NCBI RefSeq assembly: GCF_003026215.1
Contig: NZ_PYOC01000001.1
Coordinates: 124,001-188,000, forward strand
Reading direction: 5' to 3'
Origin: Photobacterium indicum
GTDB taxonomy: Bacteria; Pseudomonadota; Gammaproteobacteria; Enterobacterales; Vibrionaceae
DNA: 64,000 nucleotides
The translations under genes were made by a program, and so were the position numbers. The notes beneath the pieces are model-generated. The model worked only from the letters and a program-made list of their open reading frames with translations, ran no database searches and had not been told where the DNA came from. This document shows, piece after piece, positions 27,908 through 37,155 of this stretch (within the stretch, counting starts at the first letter, position 1; every line of letters starts with the position of its first letter).

Positions 27908-28774
27908 TTAACAACGGCTAAGCCGTGCTTGCACGCGTTGAAACCAATATTGTCCTTCATTGATTCCACGCACTAAACCATTTATTGAACGACGCGCCCA
28001 GCGAAAATGCTGAATTTCAATAGGGTGAGTTGATGGTTGCCGACCGATACCAAGAAAGGCTAATTGCTCTGGCGAACATGAGTGTAAATAGCTTGACTCA
28101 ATTAATAACTGACGAAAACGCCCCCAGCGGATAAAGTTTTGTGACAATACAATATCGCTGGAAAAAAAATGAAAAAAGACGGCATTACGTTTTTTTAAAT
28201 TTGGAAAACTTTGCTGATGTAATCCTTCAGGATCAAACAAGAACATCGTGCCTGCTTTTCCCGTGATCAGTGTTGATAGCTCGTCGACAGTGCCATGATC
28301 CCCACCCACATTCCTGTGTGAACCTGGAATATAAGCAAAAGCCCCCGTATCAACGTCATCAAGGTACAAGCCGAGCTTCAATGACATCGGCTTTTTCTGC
28401 TCATAATAATGATTGCGGCAATACCATTCATCTCGGTGAAGGGGATGAAAATTATCCTTAAAAGGTAAACTTTGCCACCCTTTTGCCTCTTGTAAACAAG
28501 CCGATTCACCTAAGTAACGTTTAACTAAAACCTGCAATAAAGAAAGTAAGGCTACATCCACAAAACCTTGTTCAACAGTCAATAATTGATCAAGCATCAA
28601 TCGGCGCCGATCTGTTTGATGATAACCTTGCCACGCATTAAAACTCGGTTGTTGCAGCTGACATTCAAATGCATTTCTCATTGCACTTAATTGTTCACTT
28701 TTTATCAAATCAGGCAGTACAACAACACCTTGATCTTTCAATTGTGAGAACAGATTTTCATGTAATAACGTCAT
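27908..28774 (-). CDS. PhyH-family Fe(II)/2-oxoglutarate dioxygenase
   Basis: 288 aa from the Met at 28774 (a weak TAGGT site precedes it; the Met at 28792 is an alternative). The metal triad is visible: His113 and Asp115 in PLHRDEW, distal His186 in GLHQQ. Arg196, ten residues later, would bind 2-oxoglutarate. YIPGSHRN and GTMFLFDPEGLH are typical of phytanoyl-CoA dioxygenase relatives. It is last in an operon with a glycosyltransferase and a hexapeptide acyltransferase, so it may hydroxylate a lipid or glycan precursor. The substrate is unknown. Confidence 0.8.
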   Translation of the reverse strand: MTLLHENLFSQLKDQGVVVLPDLIKSEQLSAMRNAFECQLQQPSFNAWQGYHQTDRRRLMLDQLLTVEQGFVDVALLSLLQVLVKRYLGESACLQEAKGWQSLPFKDNFHPLHRDEWYCRNHYYEQKKPMSLKLGLYLDDVDTGAFAYIPGSHRNVGGDHGTVDELSTLITGKAGTMFLFDPEGLHQQSFPNLKKRNAVFFHFFSSDIVLSQNFIRWGRFRQLLIESSYLHSCSPEQLAFLGIGRQPSTHPIEIQHFRWARRSINGLVRGINEGQYWFQRVQARLSRC

Positions 28775-28841
28775 TAAATTACCTATAGCCATTCAATATT
28801 CGGGACTAAAAAGCGAAAAAAAGAAGAGTTAATACATGTTG

Positions 28842-29525
28842 CTAGGTATTTAAATAGCGAATCACCTTGCCAGGATTACCGCCAAATAATACATTTTCTG
28901 GTACATCTTTCGTCACAATACACCCAGCAGCAATAACAGAGCCTTTACCAATATGAACCGGCCGAACAATATGACAATTGGTACATAACCACACATTGTC
29001 TTCTATAACTAAATCAGCCATTTTAGGGTTATCACGTTCATCAATACTCACACCATGACCACTATGGCCACTTATCATTGTTCTACCTGCAATCATCACG
29101 TTATTACCAATAATGACCTTGGTACCAACGGTAATACCCGTTTGCCAGCCAATATAACAATCATCCCCAATCACTAGCTGACATTGTTCATTATCAGGGT
29201 GTCCATGAATACTCATCGCACCATTAAGGCAAGCATTATTACCGATAGAAATTGAAACTGGCCCTGCAATTAATGGCATTCCATTTTCAAGCTGCAACCC
29301 CTTTGCGTATTGAGTTAATTGCGATTGCAGCATAGGAAGATAGATGAATAAATTCATGCAACGGTGAAAAGCGATACCCATCAATTTGTAACATAAATAA
29401 ACAAACTTATAGAGTATTGTTAATGGCGGTAGCTGCCCGTATTTTGCAAATTTCACTATACGATAAAGAAGCTGACTCACTACTGAGTCTTGTTTTTTTA
29501 TATTCCGTCTGAGTGTATTAATCAT
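28842..29525 (-). CDS. hexapeptide-repeat (LbH) acyltransferase
   Basis: 227 aa. The C-terminal two thirds consist of [LIV]-G-x4 repeats forming a left-handed beta-helix (ISIGNNACLNG, LVIGDDCYIGWQTGITVGTKVIIGNNVMIAG, LVIEDNVWLCTNC, VHIGKGSVIAAGCIVTKDVPENVLFGGNPGKVIR). This is the maltose/galactoside acetyltransferase type used on surface glycans. AAAGGAG precedes the Met at 29525; an upstream TTG overlaps that site. It sits between GT4 and PhyH genes with 39- and 67-base gaps. Confidence 0.85.
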   Translation of the reverse strand: MINTLRRNIKKQDSVVSQLLYRIVKFAKYGQLPPLTILYKFVYLCYKLMGIAFHRCMNLFIYLPMLQSQLTQYAKGLQLENGMPLIAGPVSISIGNNACLNGAMSIHGHPDNEQCQLVIGDDCYIGWQTGITVGTKVIIGNNVMIAGRTMISGHSGHGVSIDERDNPKMADLVIEDNVWLCTNCHIVRPVHIGKGSVIAAGCIVTKDVPENVLFGGNPGKVIRYLNT

Positions 29526-29564
29526 ATGTCGCTCCTTTATCAAAGATACCCCCTACTCATTACG

Positions 29565-30635
29565 TTAATTAAGCAATTCAGAATAGAGTGCATGAGTTTG
29601 ATTTATTTGACGTGTTAAAGAATAGTGTTCATGAACCCATCTGCGCGCTTTAATTCCTGTTATTCTTATTAATTCAGGCTGAGACAATAATGTTTTAAGT
29701 AATTTTTCAACGGCACCTTTATCATTAAAATCAACATACCAGCTATGATTACTATGTGAATACAACTCACCTAATCCACCTGTAGGCTGGGCGAGAACAG
29801 GACGTCCCATCGCCATACTTTCAACAGCTACATAGCCAAATGCTTCTTGCCATTGGGATGGAACAAGCAAAAGGTGTGCACCTGTTAAGTCTTGTTCAAC
29901 ATACTCTGATGGACCAAGGTAGGTAATGGATGAAAATTTCTTTGCCGCCTGTTTGACCTCTTCTTGCATTGGGCCATCACCAATAATACTGATATTGGCC
30001 ACCTTTGATATTTCAGAATCAGAGAATAAGTACAGTAATTTGCAAACACCTTTTTCTTCAGATAAGTGACCAACAAAAAAACAATTTAACGTAGTAGAAA
30101 CAGGCGGTAGATCAACATAAGAAAAACGTTGCAAATTAATTCCATTTTCAATTTTAACTACAGAACGACTCGGAATATCATTTATAAGCCAACGATTAAT
30201 AAACGATGAAACCGCCACTGTACGCCTTAAGAAAAGAATTAATACTCTACGTTTAACCCTCACCAAAGCACATTGTATTCTTGAACGAAATTTCACGTTA
30301 AGAGGCTGCTTTTCTTTGGGTAACGATTGATGCGCAGTCAAAATTATATTCGAACAAAGTAGTCTTGAACACAATAAGTACGAATGCCCTATACCGTAAA
30401 AATGAAAATGAATCATATTTGCAGGACTTGCTCGCAGCAGAAGCATCAACTGAACTACATTCGACACGCGTTCGTATTTATATCCTTTGTTTTCCAATGC
30501 ATTCCTAGCATCTCTTGTAATATCTGGTGTAACGAGCACAAAGCGATACTCTGTCGTTTCTAACTGATACAAATAATCAAAAAAACTTGTTCCCTTATGC
30601 AAAGTAATATCACAAACAAGGTATATCGTTTTCAT
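29565..30635 (-). CDS. GT4 family glycosyltransferase
   Basis: 356 aa, GT-B fold. The C-terminal domain contains CFFVGHLSEEKGVCKLL, IIGDGPMQEE and the donor-binding EAFGYVAVESMAMGRPVLA with the EX7E pair. I chose the Met at 30635 because GAGAGG lies at good distance; the in-frame start at 30740 would add 35 residues of unlikely sequence. It is first gene of a three-gene leftward operon with acyltransferase and PhyH dioxygenase. It most likely adds a sugar to a cell-surface or capsular glycan. Confidence 0.85.
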   Translation of the reverse strand: MKTIYLVCDITLHKGTSFFDYLYQLETTEYRFVLVTPDITRDARNALENKGYKYERVSNVVQLMLLLRASPANMIHFHFYGIGHSYLLCSRLLCSNIILTAHQSLPKEKQPLNVKFRSRIQCALVRVKRRVLILFLRRTVAVSSFINRWLINDIPSRSVVKIENGINLQRFSYVDLPPVSTTLNCFFVGHLSEEKGVCKLLYLFSDSEISKVANISIIGDGPMQEEVKQAAKKFSSITYLGPSEYVEQDLTGAHLLLVPSQWQEAFGYVAVESMAMGRPVLAQPTGGLGELYSHSNHSWYVDFNDKGAVEKLLKTLLSQPELIRITGIKARRWVHEHYSLTRQINQTHALYSELLN

Positions 30636-30861
30636 TTCATACCTCTCACGAACACTCACTAAATTCAAACCTTCCGTTTCGAATAACGCTTTAATTTCAA
30701 ATAGCGTCCACTGTAAATACACATACATAAAACATGCCACGTATATAAGGGATCTTTGCTATAAGGAAACGTTCTTACGATGAACGAGGCTGTGAGAATA
30801 TGAAGAAAAACATTCGATACTAATGAGAAAATCATAAAGCAGGTAGAAAAACATATAAAAA

Positions 30862-30883
30862 AAGAGGGCTAAAAAGCCCTCTT
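30862..30883 (-). terminator. rho-independent terminator after lpxL
   Basis: Stem AAGAGGGCT/AGCCCTCTT with a four-base loop, ten bases after the lpxL stop. On the minus strand it is followed by a run of T. Confidence 0.88.
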
Positions 30884-30892
30884 CTTCATGAT

Positions 30893-31822
30893 TTACTTAT
30901 ACAGTGATGGCTCACCCTCTGGGCGTGTTTTAAAGCGACGATGTAACCACAAGTACTGCTCTGGGGCTTCCATGATGGAGCGCTCAACAGCCTTATTAAC
31001 ATAAGCGGCAGCAGCATCAAGATCTTTATGCGGAAAGGCATCTAATGGTGGAAAAATCTTTAATGTGTATTTTCCTGAATCGCTATTTCTAATCATGGCA
31101 AATGGCACAGCCGCACAACCAGATGCATCAACCAATAGGCTTGTTCCTGTTGTGGTACAAGCATTTTCAACTGCAAATAGCGGTGCAAATGTCGAACGAC
31201 GGCGACCATAATCATGATCAGGCGCGTACCAGACTAGCTCGCCCTTACGTAAAGCGCGTAGCATGCCTTTTACATCCTTACGATCAATCATGTCTTTGTT
31301 CGAGCGCGAGCGACCTTTATATTGAAAATAATCAAAACAAGGATTGTTATTCGGACGATAAACACCAACTCCAGGGGTGCTTAAACCAAACGCACGGGCA
31401 CCTAACTCCAAATTCATCGAGTGAATAGCTATCAGTAAAACACCCTTACCTTCAGCCTGCAGTTTTTTGATATGCTCTATACCTTCAACTTCAACATGCC
31501 GTTGAACACGAAGGTCTGGCCAAAACCACGCCATTCCGGTTTCGAATAACGCTAAACCTGTATTTTCCTGATTCTTATGAATCAAGGCATCACGCTCTGG
31601 TTCAGACATATCAGGAAAACACAGCTCTAGATTGCGCTTAACTGTTTCTCTACGACGGGATGCAAGGCGAAAAGCTAACCAACCTACACCTTGCCCCATG
31701 CGGAATTGAATAAAATAAGGGAGCCAACTAATCAGATATAAAATAGATATCATCATTAACGTCGGCCAATAGCGTGGGTGTAAAAAAGCTTTCTTAAACG
31801 TAGGGGGGGTAAACTTACTCAT
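30893..31822 (-). CDS. lpxL: lipid A acyltransferase (LpxL/LpxP family)
   Basis: 309-aa inner-membrane acyltransferase that adds a secondary acyl chain to Kdo2-lipid IVA. Features: one N-terminal TM (about residues 20-37), the catalytic HX4E box HSMNLE (His134, Glu139), and conserved GVGVYRPNNNPCFDYFQYKGR, WYAPDHDYG and YLWLHRRFKTRP. The upstream region contains a perfect 24-bp palindrome (31897-31920). Whether it uses laurate, myristate or palmitoleate cannot be told. A second lpxL-type paralogue elsewhere is likely, because this copy is not in a general envelope cluster. Confidence 0.9.
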   Translation of the reverse strand: MSKFTPPTFKKAFLHPRYWPTLMMISILYLISWLPYFIQFRMGQGVGWLAFRLASRRRETVKRNLELCFPDMSEPERDALIHKNQENTGLALFETGMAWFWPDLRVQRHVEVEGIEHIKKLQAEGKGVLLIAIHSMNLELGARAFGLSTPGVGVYRPNNNPCFDYFQYKGRSRSNKDMIDRKDVKGMLRALRKGELVWYAPDHDYGRRRSTFAPLFAVENACTTTGTSLLVDASGCAAVPFAMIRNSDSGKYTLKIFPPLDAFPHKDLDAAAAYVNKAVERSIMEAPEQYLWLHRRFKTRPEGEPSLYK

Positions 31823-31896
31823 AATTTGAAAATAATTCCTTATTCATTGCACATAAAGAACGCTTGGCACTTACAATAAAAAACAGTGTATCATAA

Positions 31897-31920
31897 TTAG
31901 ACTTAATACATTAAGTCTAA
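31897..31920. promoter_or_regulatory. perfect 24-bp palindrome upstream of lpxL
   Basis: TTAGACTTAAT, two spacer bases, then its exact reverse complement ATTAAGTCTAA. It lies 75-98 bases upstream of the lpxL start codon, in a 370-base gap that has no other gene. An operator for a dimeric regulator is the simplest reading; no T-run makes it a terminator on either strand. Confidence 0.6.
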
Positions 31921-32031
31921 GGTTTATCAAATTGGTAACTACAAAAGAAATATTTAGATCAAGAAATACTGAAGTATAGCCATAAATTTACAGACTGTAC
32001 GTTCTTGAATAACACTGTATTGTTTGAAAAA

Positions 32032-32046
32032 TATACCCAGCGAGCC
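32032..32046. repeat. degenerate half copy of the TATACCCAAGC terminal repeat
   Basis: TATACCCAGCGAGCC resembles the end of the MITE-like element at 43992-44207 with one base missing. No partner end is visible nearby. The rest of the gap 31823-32195 holds nothing else recognised apart from the palindrome near lpxL. Confidence 0.35.
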
Positions 32047-32195
32047 ATTGCACGACCACCGTATAATATACCGCTTTATAATATCATTACATTTCTGAAT
32101 AAATGCTGAAAAATGACTATTCAGTCAGTCGCTTTGCGTGATCGTTTTTGGAATATTAGATTGATACATCCAACGTTAATTATCTTTTCTTGGTA

Positions 32196-35159
32196 TTACC
32201 AAAAACTGCCCGAAATATTGAGATAAAACTGCTCTTTCCCAAGTTCGTCATCAAATCCATGCGCATAACCCAAGGTAACTGGTAACGTTAAGCCATACCC
32301 TAACTTAGCTTCAATCGATATTTGTATACCTGCCCCCGTTAACTGCTCAATATTATGACTCTCATTCCACGCAGCACCTGAGTCAATAAACACTGAGCCT
32401 GAGATATCACCAATACCAACGGGATACAGCCTCCAGTTTCGCTCTAATCGACCCAACCATGTTTCGACCTCTAACCGTTGCGTTGCATAGCGATGACCTC
32501 GCTGTACCGATTCATCGTAGCCACGTAGTGCTTGCGTATCTCGTCCAAATAAACGCGATTCTTCAAGAAGATCAGTTCCACCTAATCGGAATGACTTCGC
32601 GCTATCATCGGCATAACCAAAACTTAATCGCCCAGTTAACGTGGTTCTGCCGGGGAAATCCCATGTTCCTAGCCACTGCCCTTGATATTTTTCACCGCTA
32701 TAATCACCATTAAATAATGCGTTTGTTTCCACAATAAAATCCGCATAGTGTCCCCAGCCAATACCGAGCACATTTAAATATGTTTCGCGGTTATCGAACG
32801 TAAACGCAAAGCCGAACAATGATTCATCAGCGGGTCGATATGGCGGAAGGTTAGACAAGCTAGGTTCTGATACCAGTGATTCTTTTTCCCAAGTAACACC
32901 AGCATGTAACGCTAGATCATCTTCCCATGACGTGAAAATGTTATTACGTTGCAATAATATATTATCATCTTGAGTAATACGCTTGCCTGTAATCTCATTA
33001 CCTGACGAGGTGTTTTGTATAAACGTTTCAAAATTATGGCTACGTTCATAAGTAAATAACCAACGATTGTCATAACGATAAGCTGCATTAAAATTGGCTA
33101 TATCATTGTCAAAATCCCAAGAACTTGAAATCCAATAATTGTGCCGACTTAATGCATCAGAGCCCGAGGTAAGAAACCCAACTTCCGTTGAGTTATCATC
33201 AATAAAAAGTAATGGCAGCCATGTTCGTGGACGTAAACTTGACCATGGGCTATAAGATTCAACGGCTGACTTTTCACGGGTATTAACCACAACTGGCGGG
33301 TAATCATAACGACCTTGCTGGCTGTTCACCGTAAATGTTGTTAATGGCTTAGGCTGCTCAATCACTTTCAAGTGATACCCATCAATATCGTACGCTTGAT
33401 AGGCTAATCCTAAATAAGGCTGCCACTGTGGCTGAAATGCCCCTCCGATTTCACGCGTCCATTGCATTACTTCACCAGAGTTGGGGGCGATAACAAAAAT
33501 ATTATATATCCCCTCATAATCAGCACTGTATGCAATGCGCCCATCGGGTAAATAGACTGGACTATTTTCAGTTGCCTTTGTATCGGTAAGGGGCAGCCAA
33601 TCTATATCTAAAAGAGTATTTGATGGCGTGTTTAGACTAAGAGCTTGATTATTCTTGAGGCTCTGATGGCCAGTTTGAAGAGAAGTAATAGGCAGGCGCT
33701 CTAAATTCCACCCTTGATGCGGTCGCTTCATTGACGCAACAACAAAATCTCCTGTCGGTGAAACATCAAAACCACCTAACACATCACCTTGCTCACCGCG
33801 CCACACTAAGGATGTATGTGAATTTCCCGCATCAATTAACCACAGTTCGCTTAATCCATTAATTTTTCGACTGGCTAATAACTGCCTACCATTTAACATC
33901 CAGCGTACTTTGCGAAAGCGTTGTCTTTCTGTCAGCCTTATCCAGCGATTATCTTGATAGATAAATAAATCATTAATTTGTCGACCATCAGTATAATTAA
34001 CAATCCGTGATACAACTAACCCACTAATAGGGTGCAGATCTAACGCTGTAACACCTTTGGTATTAATGATATTTTGCCATTTATCTTCAGACTGAACGCT
34101 ATTATTGAGCCGAGAAATAACCGCACGATCTTCACCATTTTTACGGGTAACTAATAATCCATGATTACCCGGTGTAGTTACTTGTAAATACGGGTTAATA
34201 GCAATATCACGCCCAGTTACTGCCTGCTGAGCAAGTTCTCTTATTTGTGTGTCATAACGTATTTCAAAATCCTGCTGAAAATCATCCCACAATTGGAAAA
34301 AATCTTTACCAAATACTGTTTCAGCAGAACCATTCAATAAAAAATACGGGAGTAATTTTCGGCTATAATCCTCTAAAAAAAGCGCTAGTTTTTCTTCACC
34401 ATACATTGTCGCAAGGTATTCAATAAAATATGCACCATACAAATATTGCGACCCTAGCGGCCATTCACGCGACGCGACTACAACCTGTTCAAGATCATTA
34501 AACTTACCGCTAGCCACTTCCATCCGCATTTGCATGTCATACACACTGCCTTGCAATCGACCATAGCCCAGTGTTTTATTTGTTTCTAAGTAAACAGCTA
34601 CCCCTTCAATAAGCATCGAAGGCGTTAAGGCATGGGGAAATAGCAAGCCATTACGACCAAGTACCTTTCGGACTCCTTTTACAGCCCCTGCACCTAACTC
34701 CATGTGCATGATGTGCGCGTATTCATGACGAATAAGCATGTGTAACCATTCATCATTCGCCTCAAGACCATTAACATCTTCTGGGGGGCTCATGAATAAA
34801 CGGATTTGTGCAAAAGGAAGCGGCGTTGCCCAGCCATTAGAAAAATCAAAATCATCGACTAATACAATTTCGGTACGGTTTTCTGGATCATGAATAAAAA
34901 ATGGCAGCAGCTCGCTGTGAACACGTTCTGCAATGTCTAATGATTTAGCAGCTTGTGATTGATGCCCGTCACGAAAGTGAATGGTAAAATGTTCAGATTG
35001 CTGGCTTAACCATGTTTGATTTTGGCGATCCCAAGAAACGGATTGTGCTGCCATAGCACGAGGAAGAATTAAGCCGACACAAAGCAATATGCCGACTAAT
35101 AGACAAATATGTATACCAATATAACCGTTTTTTTTGAGAGTACTTCCCTTTACACTCAT
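32196..35159 (-). CDS. secreted zinc-peptidase / beta-propeller / outer-membrane barrel fusion
   Basis: 987 aa, with the ATG at 35159 preceded by AAGGA. A signal peptide ends around AMA-AQ (residue 38). Residues 50-300 look like a gluzincin peptidase domain: HEYAH (His145, Glu146, His149) and a downstream IEGVAVYLE that supplies the third ligand. Residues about 320-620 are TolB/WD-like propeller repeats (GGFDVSPTGDFVVASM, LPDGRIAYSADYEGIYNIFV). The last 300 residues are amphipathic strands with Omp85/BamA-like signatures (FRLGGTDLLEESRLFGRD, LRGYDES) and a terminal aromatic residue (ISGSFW). It is probably an outer-membrane-anchored protease or peptide-processing factor. It is transcribed alone. 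Confidence 0.78.
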   Translation of the reverse strand: MSVKGSTLKKNGYIGIHICLLVGILLCVGLILPRAMAAQSVSWDRQNQTWLSQQSEHFTIHFRDGHQSQAAKSLDIAERVHSELLPFFIHDPENRTEIVLVDDFDFSNGWATPLPFAQIRLFMSPPEDVNGLEANDEWLHMLIRHEYAHIMHMELGAGAVKGVRKVLGRNGLLFPHALTPSMLIEGVAVYLETNKTLGYGRLQGSVYDMQMRMEVASGKFNDLEQVVVASREWPLGSQYLYGAYFIEYLATMYGEEKLALFLEDYSRKLLPYFLLNGSAETVFGKDFFQLWDDFQQDFEIRYDTQIRELAQQAVTGRDIAINPYLQVTTPGNHGLLVTRKNGEDRAVISRLNNSVQSEDKWQNIINTKGVTALDLHPISGLVVSRIVNYTDGRQINDLFIYQDNRWIRLTERQRFRKVRWMLNGRQLLASRKINGLSELWLIDAGNSHTSLVWRGEQGDVLGGFDVSPTGDFVVASMKRPHQGWNLERLPITSLQTGHQSLKNNQALSLNTPSNTLLDIDWLPLTDTKATENSPVYLPDGRIAYSADYEGIYNIFVIAPNSGEVMQWTREIGGAFQPQWQPYLGLAYQAYDIDGYHLKVIEQPKPLTTFTVNSQQGRYDYPPVVVNTREKSAVESYSPWSSLRPRTWLPLLFIDDNSTEVGFLTSGSDALSRHNYWISSSWDFDNDIANFNAAYRYDNRWLFTYERSHNFETFIQNTSSGNEITGKRITQDDNILLQRNNIFTSWEDDLALHAGVTWEKESLVSEPSLSNLPPYRPADESLFGFAFTFDNRETYLNVLGIGWGHYADFIVETNALFNGDYSGEKYQGQWLGTWDFPGRTTLTGRLSFGYADDSAKSFRLGGTDLLEESRLFGRDTQALRGYDESVQRGHRYATQRLEVETWLGRLERNWRLYPVGIGDISGSVFIDSGAAWNESHNIEQLTGAGIQISIEAKLGYGLTLPVTLGYAHGFDDELGKEQFYLNISGSFW

Positions 35160-35329
35160 CAAGGTTCCTTATTCGATTAATCCGATGCAGAATCATCAGT
35201 ACATTGAATAATACTATAGAATGGCATACTTGAGATGGAGGTGCCACCAGAGCTCTTTATGCGCTGTCATTGTTTAAGTGGCGGCTAGCAACCTATACTT
35301 AATACCTCTGCTTCTATGAGGTATTAGCG

Positions 35330-35620
35330 ATGACTTTTTTAATCACATGGCAGATCCATCAGGGGAAACTTCACCCGATATTGGCTCACTTCTCTCAACT
35401 TTCCGACGAGCAGGATAAAGCGATGATGGGGGATGAGATTAAAATGATTGGGCGATGGCATGATTTGGTCAGTGGCACAGGAGTCGCAATCTGTGAATCT
35501 GATAGCGCTGCAGCTATATCAGCGTATGCGCTGAAATGGAATAATGATATGGATATCTCAGTGCAAGTAGTCGTGGATGATGCAGCGACGAAAAAACTAG
35601 GAGAAAGCTTATTGTTATAA
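35330..35620 (+). CDS. DUF3303-like small protein
   Basis: 96 aa, soluble, ferredoxin-like-fold appearance (MTFLITWQIHQGK, then GRWHDLVSGTGVAICESDSAAAISAYALKWN, then VVVDDA). It resembles the DUF3303 family, whose function is unknown. ATGAGGTATTAGCG precedes the ATG. It is divergent from the large surface protein and stands alone. Confidence 0.7.
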   Translation: MTFLITWQIHQGKLHPILAHFSQLSDEQDKAMMGDEIKMIGRWHDLVSGTGVAICESDSAAAISAYALKWNNDMDISVQVVVDDAATKKLGESLLL

Positions 35621-35747
35621 GGCTCAGTTCAATAGTCTTTATCTAAGCGCCACAAAGTATGTAATACCATTATGGATAAGTACTGACTAATGCCTTTCGT
35701 TATTGATGAGCACTCTACAGTTCAAGTACGAAAGGCACAATTCATAA

Positions 35748-35762
35748 TATACCCAAGCTACC
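35748..35762. repeat. half copy of the TATACCCAAGC terminal repeat
   Basis: TATACCCAAGCTACC is identical to the first 15 bases of the right-hand terminal repeat of the element at 43992-44207 (read outward). There is no matching second end, so it is a solo or decayed end. Confidence 0.5.
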
Positions 35763-35777
35763 ATTGATTGATCACGG

Positions 35778-35984
35778 CTATTTCACACCCATTAGCACCT
35801 TATATTTACTAACGGCACGCTCAAATAAATCACGGTCATCATCGTCTGAAATATTGTTGCTCAACTCTGCAAATGCTTCATAACCCGCTTTGGCATTCTT
35901 CACTTTCCACACGGTATAAGCTGCCTGCTTATCTAACTCGATGCGATTTCTCTCTGTTTGGGATAGAAGCGATAGGTTTTGCAT
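35778..35984 (-). CDS. small conserved Vibrionaceae protein (DUF3283-like)
   Basis: 68 aa, charged and predicted helical: NLSLLSQTERNRIELDKQAAYTVWKVKNAKAGYEAFAE, followed by an acidic SDDDDRDLFERAVSKYK. The pattern resembles DUF3283 proteins of vibrios, as I remember them. Function unknown. No membrane segments or metal motifs. Confidence 0.6.
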   Translation of the reverse strand: MQNLSLLSQTERNRIELDKQAAYTVWKVKNAKAGYEAFAELSNNISDDDDRDLFERAVSKYKVLMGVK

Positions 35985-36087
35985 AATTGATCTCTACAGC
36001 ATTACGATTAATAGCCGATCTTATAAGATTTTGGCTGTAATACCAATCGAATCATTTCACCCCATCCCCCTAAGATATTTACCTACA

Positions 36088-36852
36088 CTAAAAACCAAGT
36101 ACAATTTTAAGAATAACAAAGAAAGCCACAACCACAGCCATTATCAACATTACGCTCACAACGGGGCTAATGGTTGATGCGCATGGGTTGGTAATAACAT
36201 CGGCAAGCTTTGGCTCATCGTCGGTGCGATCTATCGGTGCTGTAATTAAATCAGTAATATGATGGTGGGCAGTCTCGATCGCGTCTTCACTTGAATCGAT
36301 TACCTGCGCGCTGAACCAGTGTTCGGTATCGACCAGTTGTTCACTCACAACAGGCAACGACTTCATCAATGTGCCGCATCGGCGGTCAATAACCGATACC
36401 ATGATCTGGTTATCTTTTTCACCCAGCACCCAACATGGAAAATAATCCCCATCTAATTTCACTTTACTTGGATACGGGTAATCAACCTGACTAACCGCCT
36501 GTAGTAATGCTTCTTGTTCTGAAAATATTGACTGTAACCCTTGCAAGCCGCGCTCTAACCAATGGCTCATATTATTGCGATAAACAGACTGGCGTAATGG
36601 TGTAACCCGCGCAAATCCACGTGCAATATATTCAATAAAGGCATCAGCAATCGGTTCTTTATCTGTCCACATATTCGGGGTATTGATTGGCGTCAGATCA
36701 AGGCTGTGATAAACCGTTCCATTGTTCGCAACCAACTTAATTTGATTACTGCGGGCTTCTGAACACTCAACACACCATGTACTTGCAAGCTCTGCCAATA
36801 CGACAGGGTACACACGCTCAACGGTCGCCAAATAGTGCTGATAATTTGTCAT
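36088..36852 (-). CDS. tail-anchored protein of unknown function
   Basis: 254 aa. A soluble N-terminal part of about 220 residues contains WCVECSEARS (a CxxC pair), then a single C-terminal hydrophobic helix (about 228-250, VVSVMLIMAVVVAFFVILKIVLGF) with almost no residues after it. That layout fits an inner-membrane tail anchor. AGAGGGGAC lies near the start. I recognise no family. The gene lies between the DUF3283-like gene and the putP region, without an operon partner. Confidence 0.65.
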   Translation of the reverse strand: MTNYQHYLATVERVYPVVLAELASTWCVECSEARSNQIKLVANNGTVYHSLDLTPINTPNMWTDKEPIADAFIEYIARGFARVTPLRQSVYRNNMSHWLERGLQGLQSIFSEQEALLQAVSQVDYPYPSKVKLDGDYFPCWVLGEKDNQIMVSVIDRRCGTLMKSLPVVSEQLVDTEHWFSAQVIDSSEDAIETAHHHITDLITAPIDRTDDEPKLADVITNPCASTISPVVSVMLIMAVVVAFFVILKIVLGF

Positions 36853-37155
36853 AGTCCCCTCTCTAAATACGCTGAAAAATAAAGTGATAATAAAAAGCTA
36901 ATCGAATTTAGTTCTTCTTCATCATAATAATCTTCTTGATAATGAACTTTGACGTACCTCGTAGCTTGATAATTTTTTATACCATTTTACTTTTCATCAT
37001 CCATTGCACGACTATTAAGAGTCAGAAAAAATCACTAACGTTAAAAACTAATCTCATTAAGTTTAGTTCGGACACCTACAAGCACATATCCATCAAACAA
37101 AAAAAATGCCAGTCATCAGACTGGCATTTTATTTTTAATTAAAATTGATTAGGCA
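36853..37155. other. intergenic region before the put terminator
   Basis: About 300 A+T-rich bases. A rightward 68-codon ORF here runs through the terminator hairpin and has no ribosome site, so I do not call a gene. Nothing else was seen except the terminator. Confidence 0.4.
37106..37127. terminator. rho-independent terminator after putP
   Basis: Perfect stem ATGCCAGTC/GACTGGCAT with loop ATCA, flanked by an A-run on the left and a T-run on the right, so it can work in both directions. It lies 29 bases past the putP stop. Confidence 0.88.

Noticed and set aside
36936..37142. 68-codon rightward ORF
   Set aside because: It runs through the bidirectional terminator after putP, has no ribosome site and an A+T-rich, low-complexity product.
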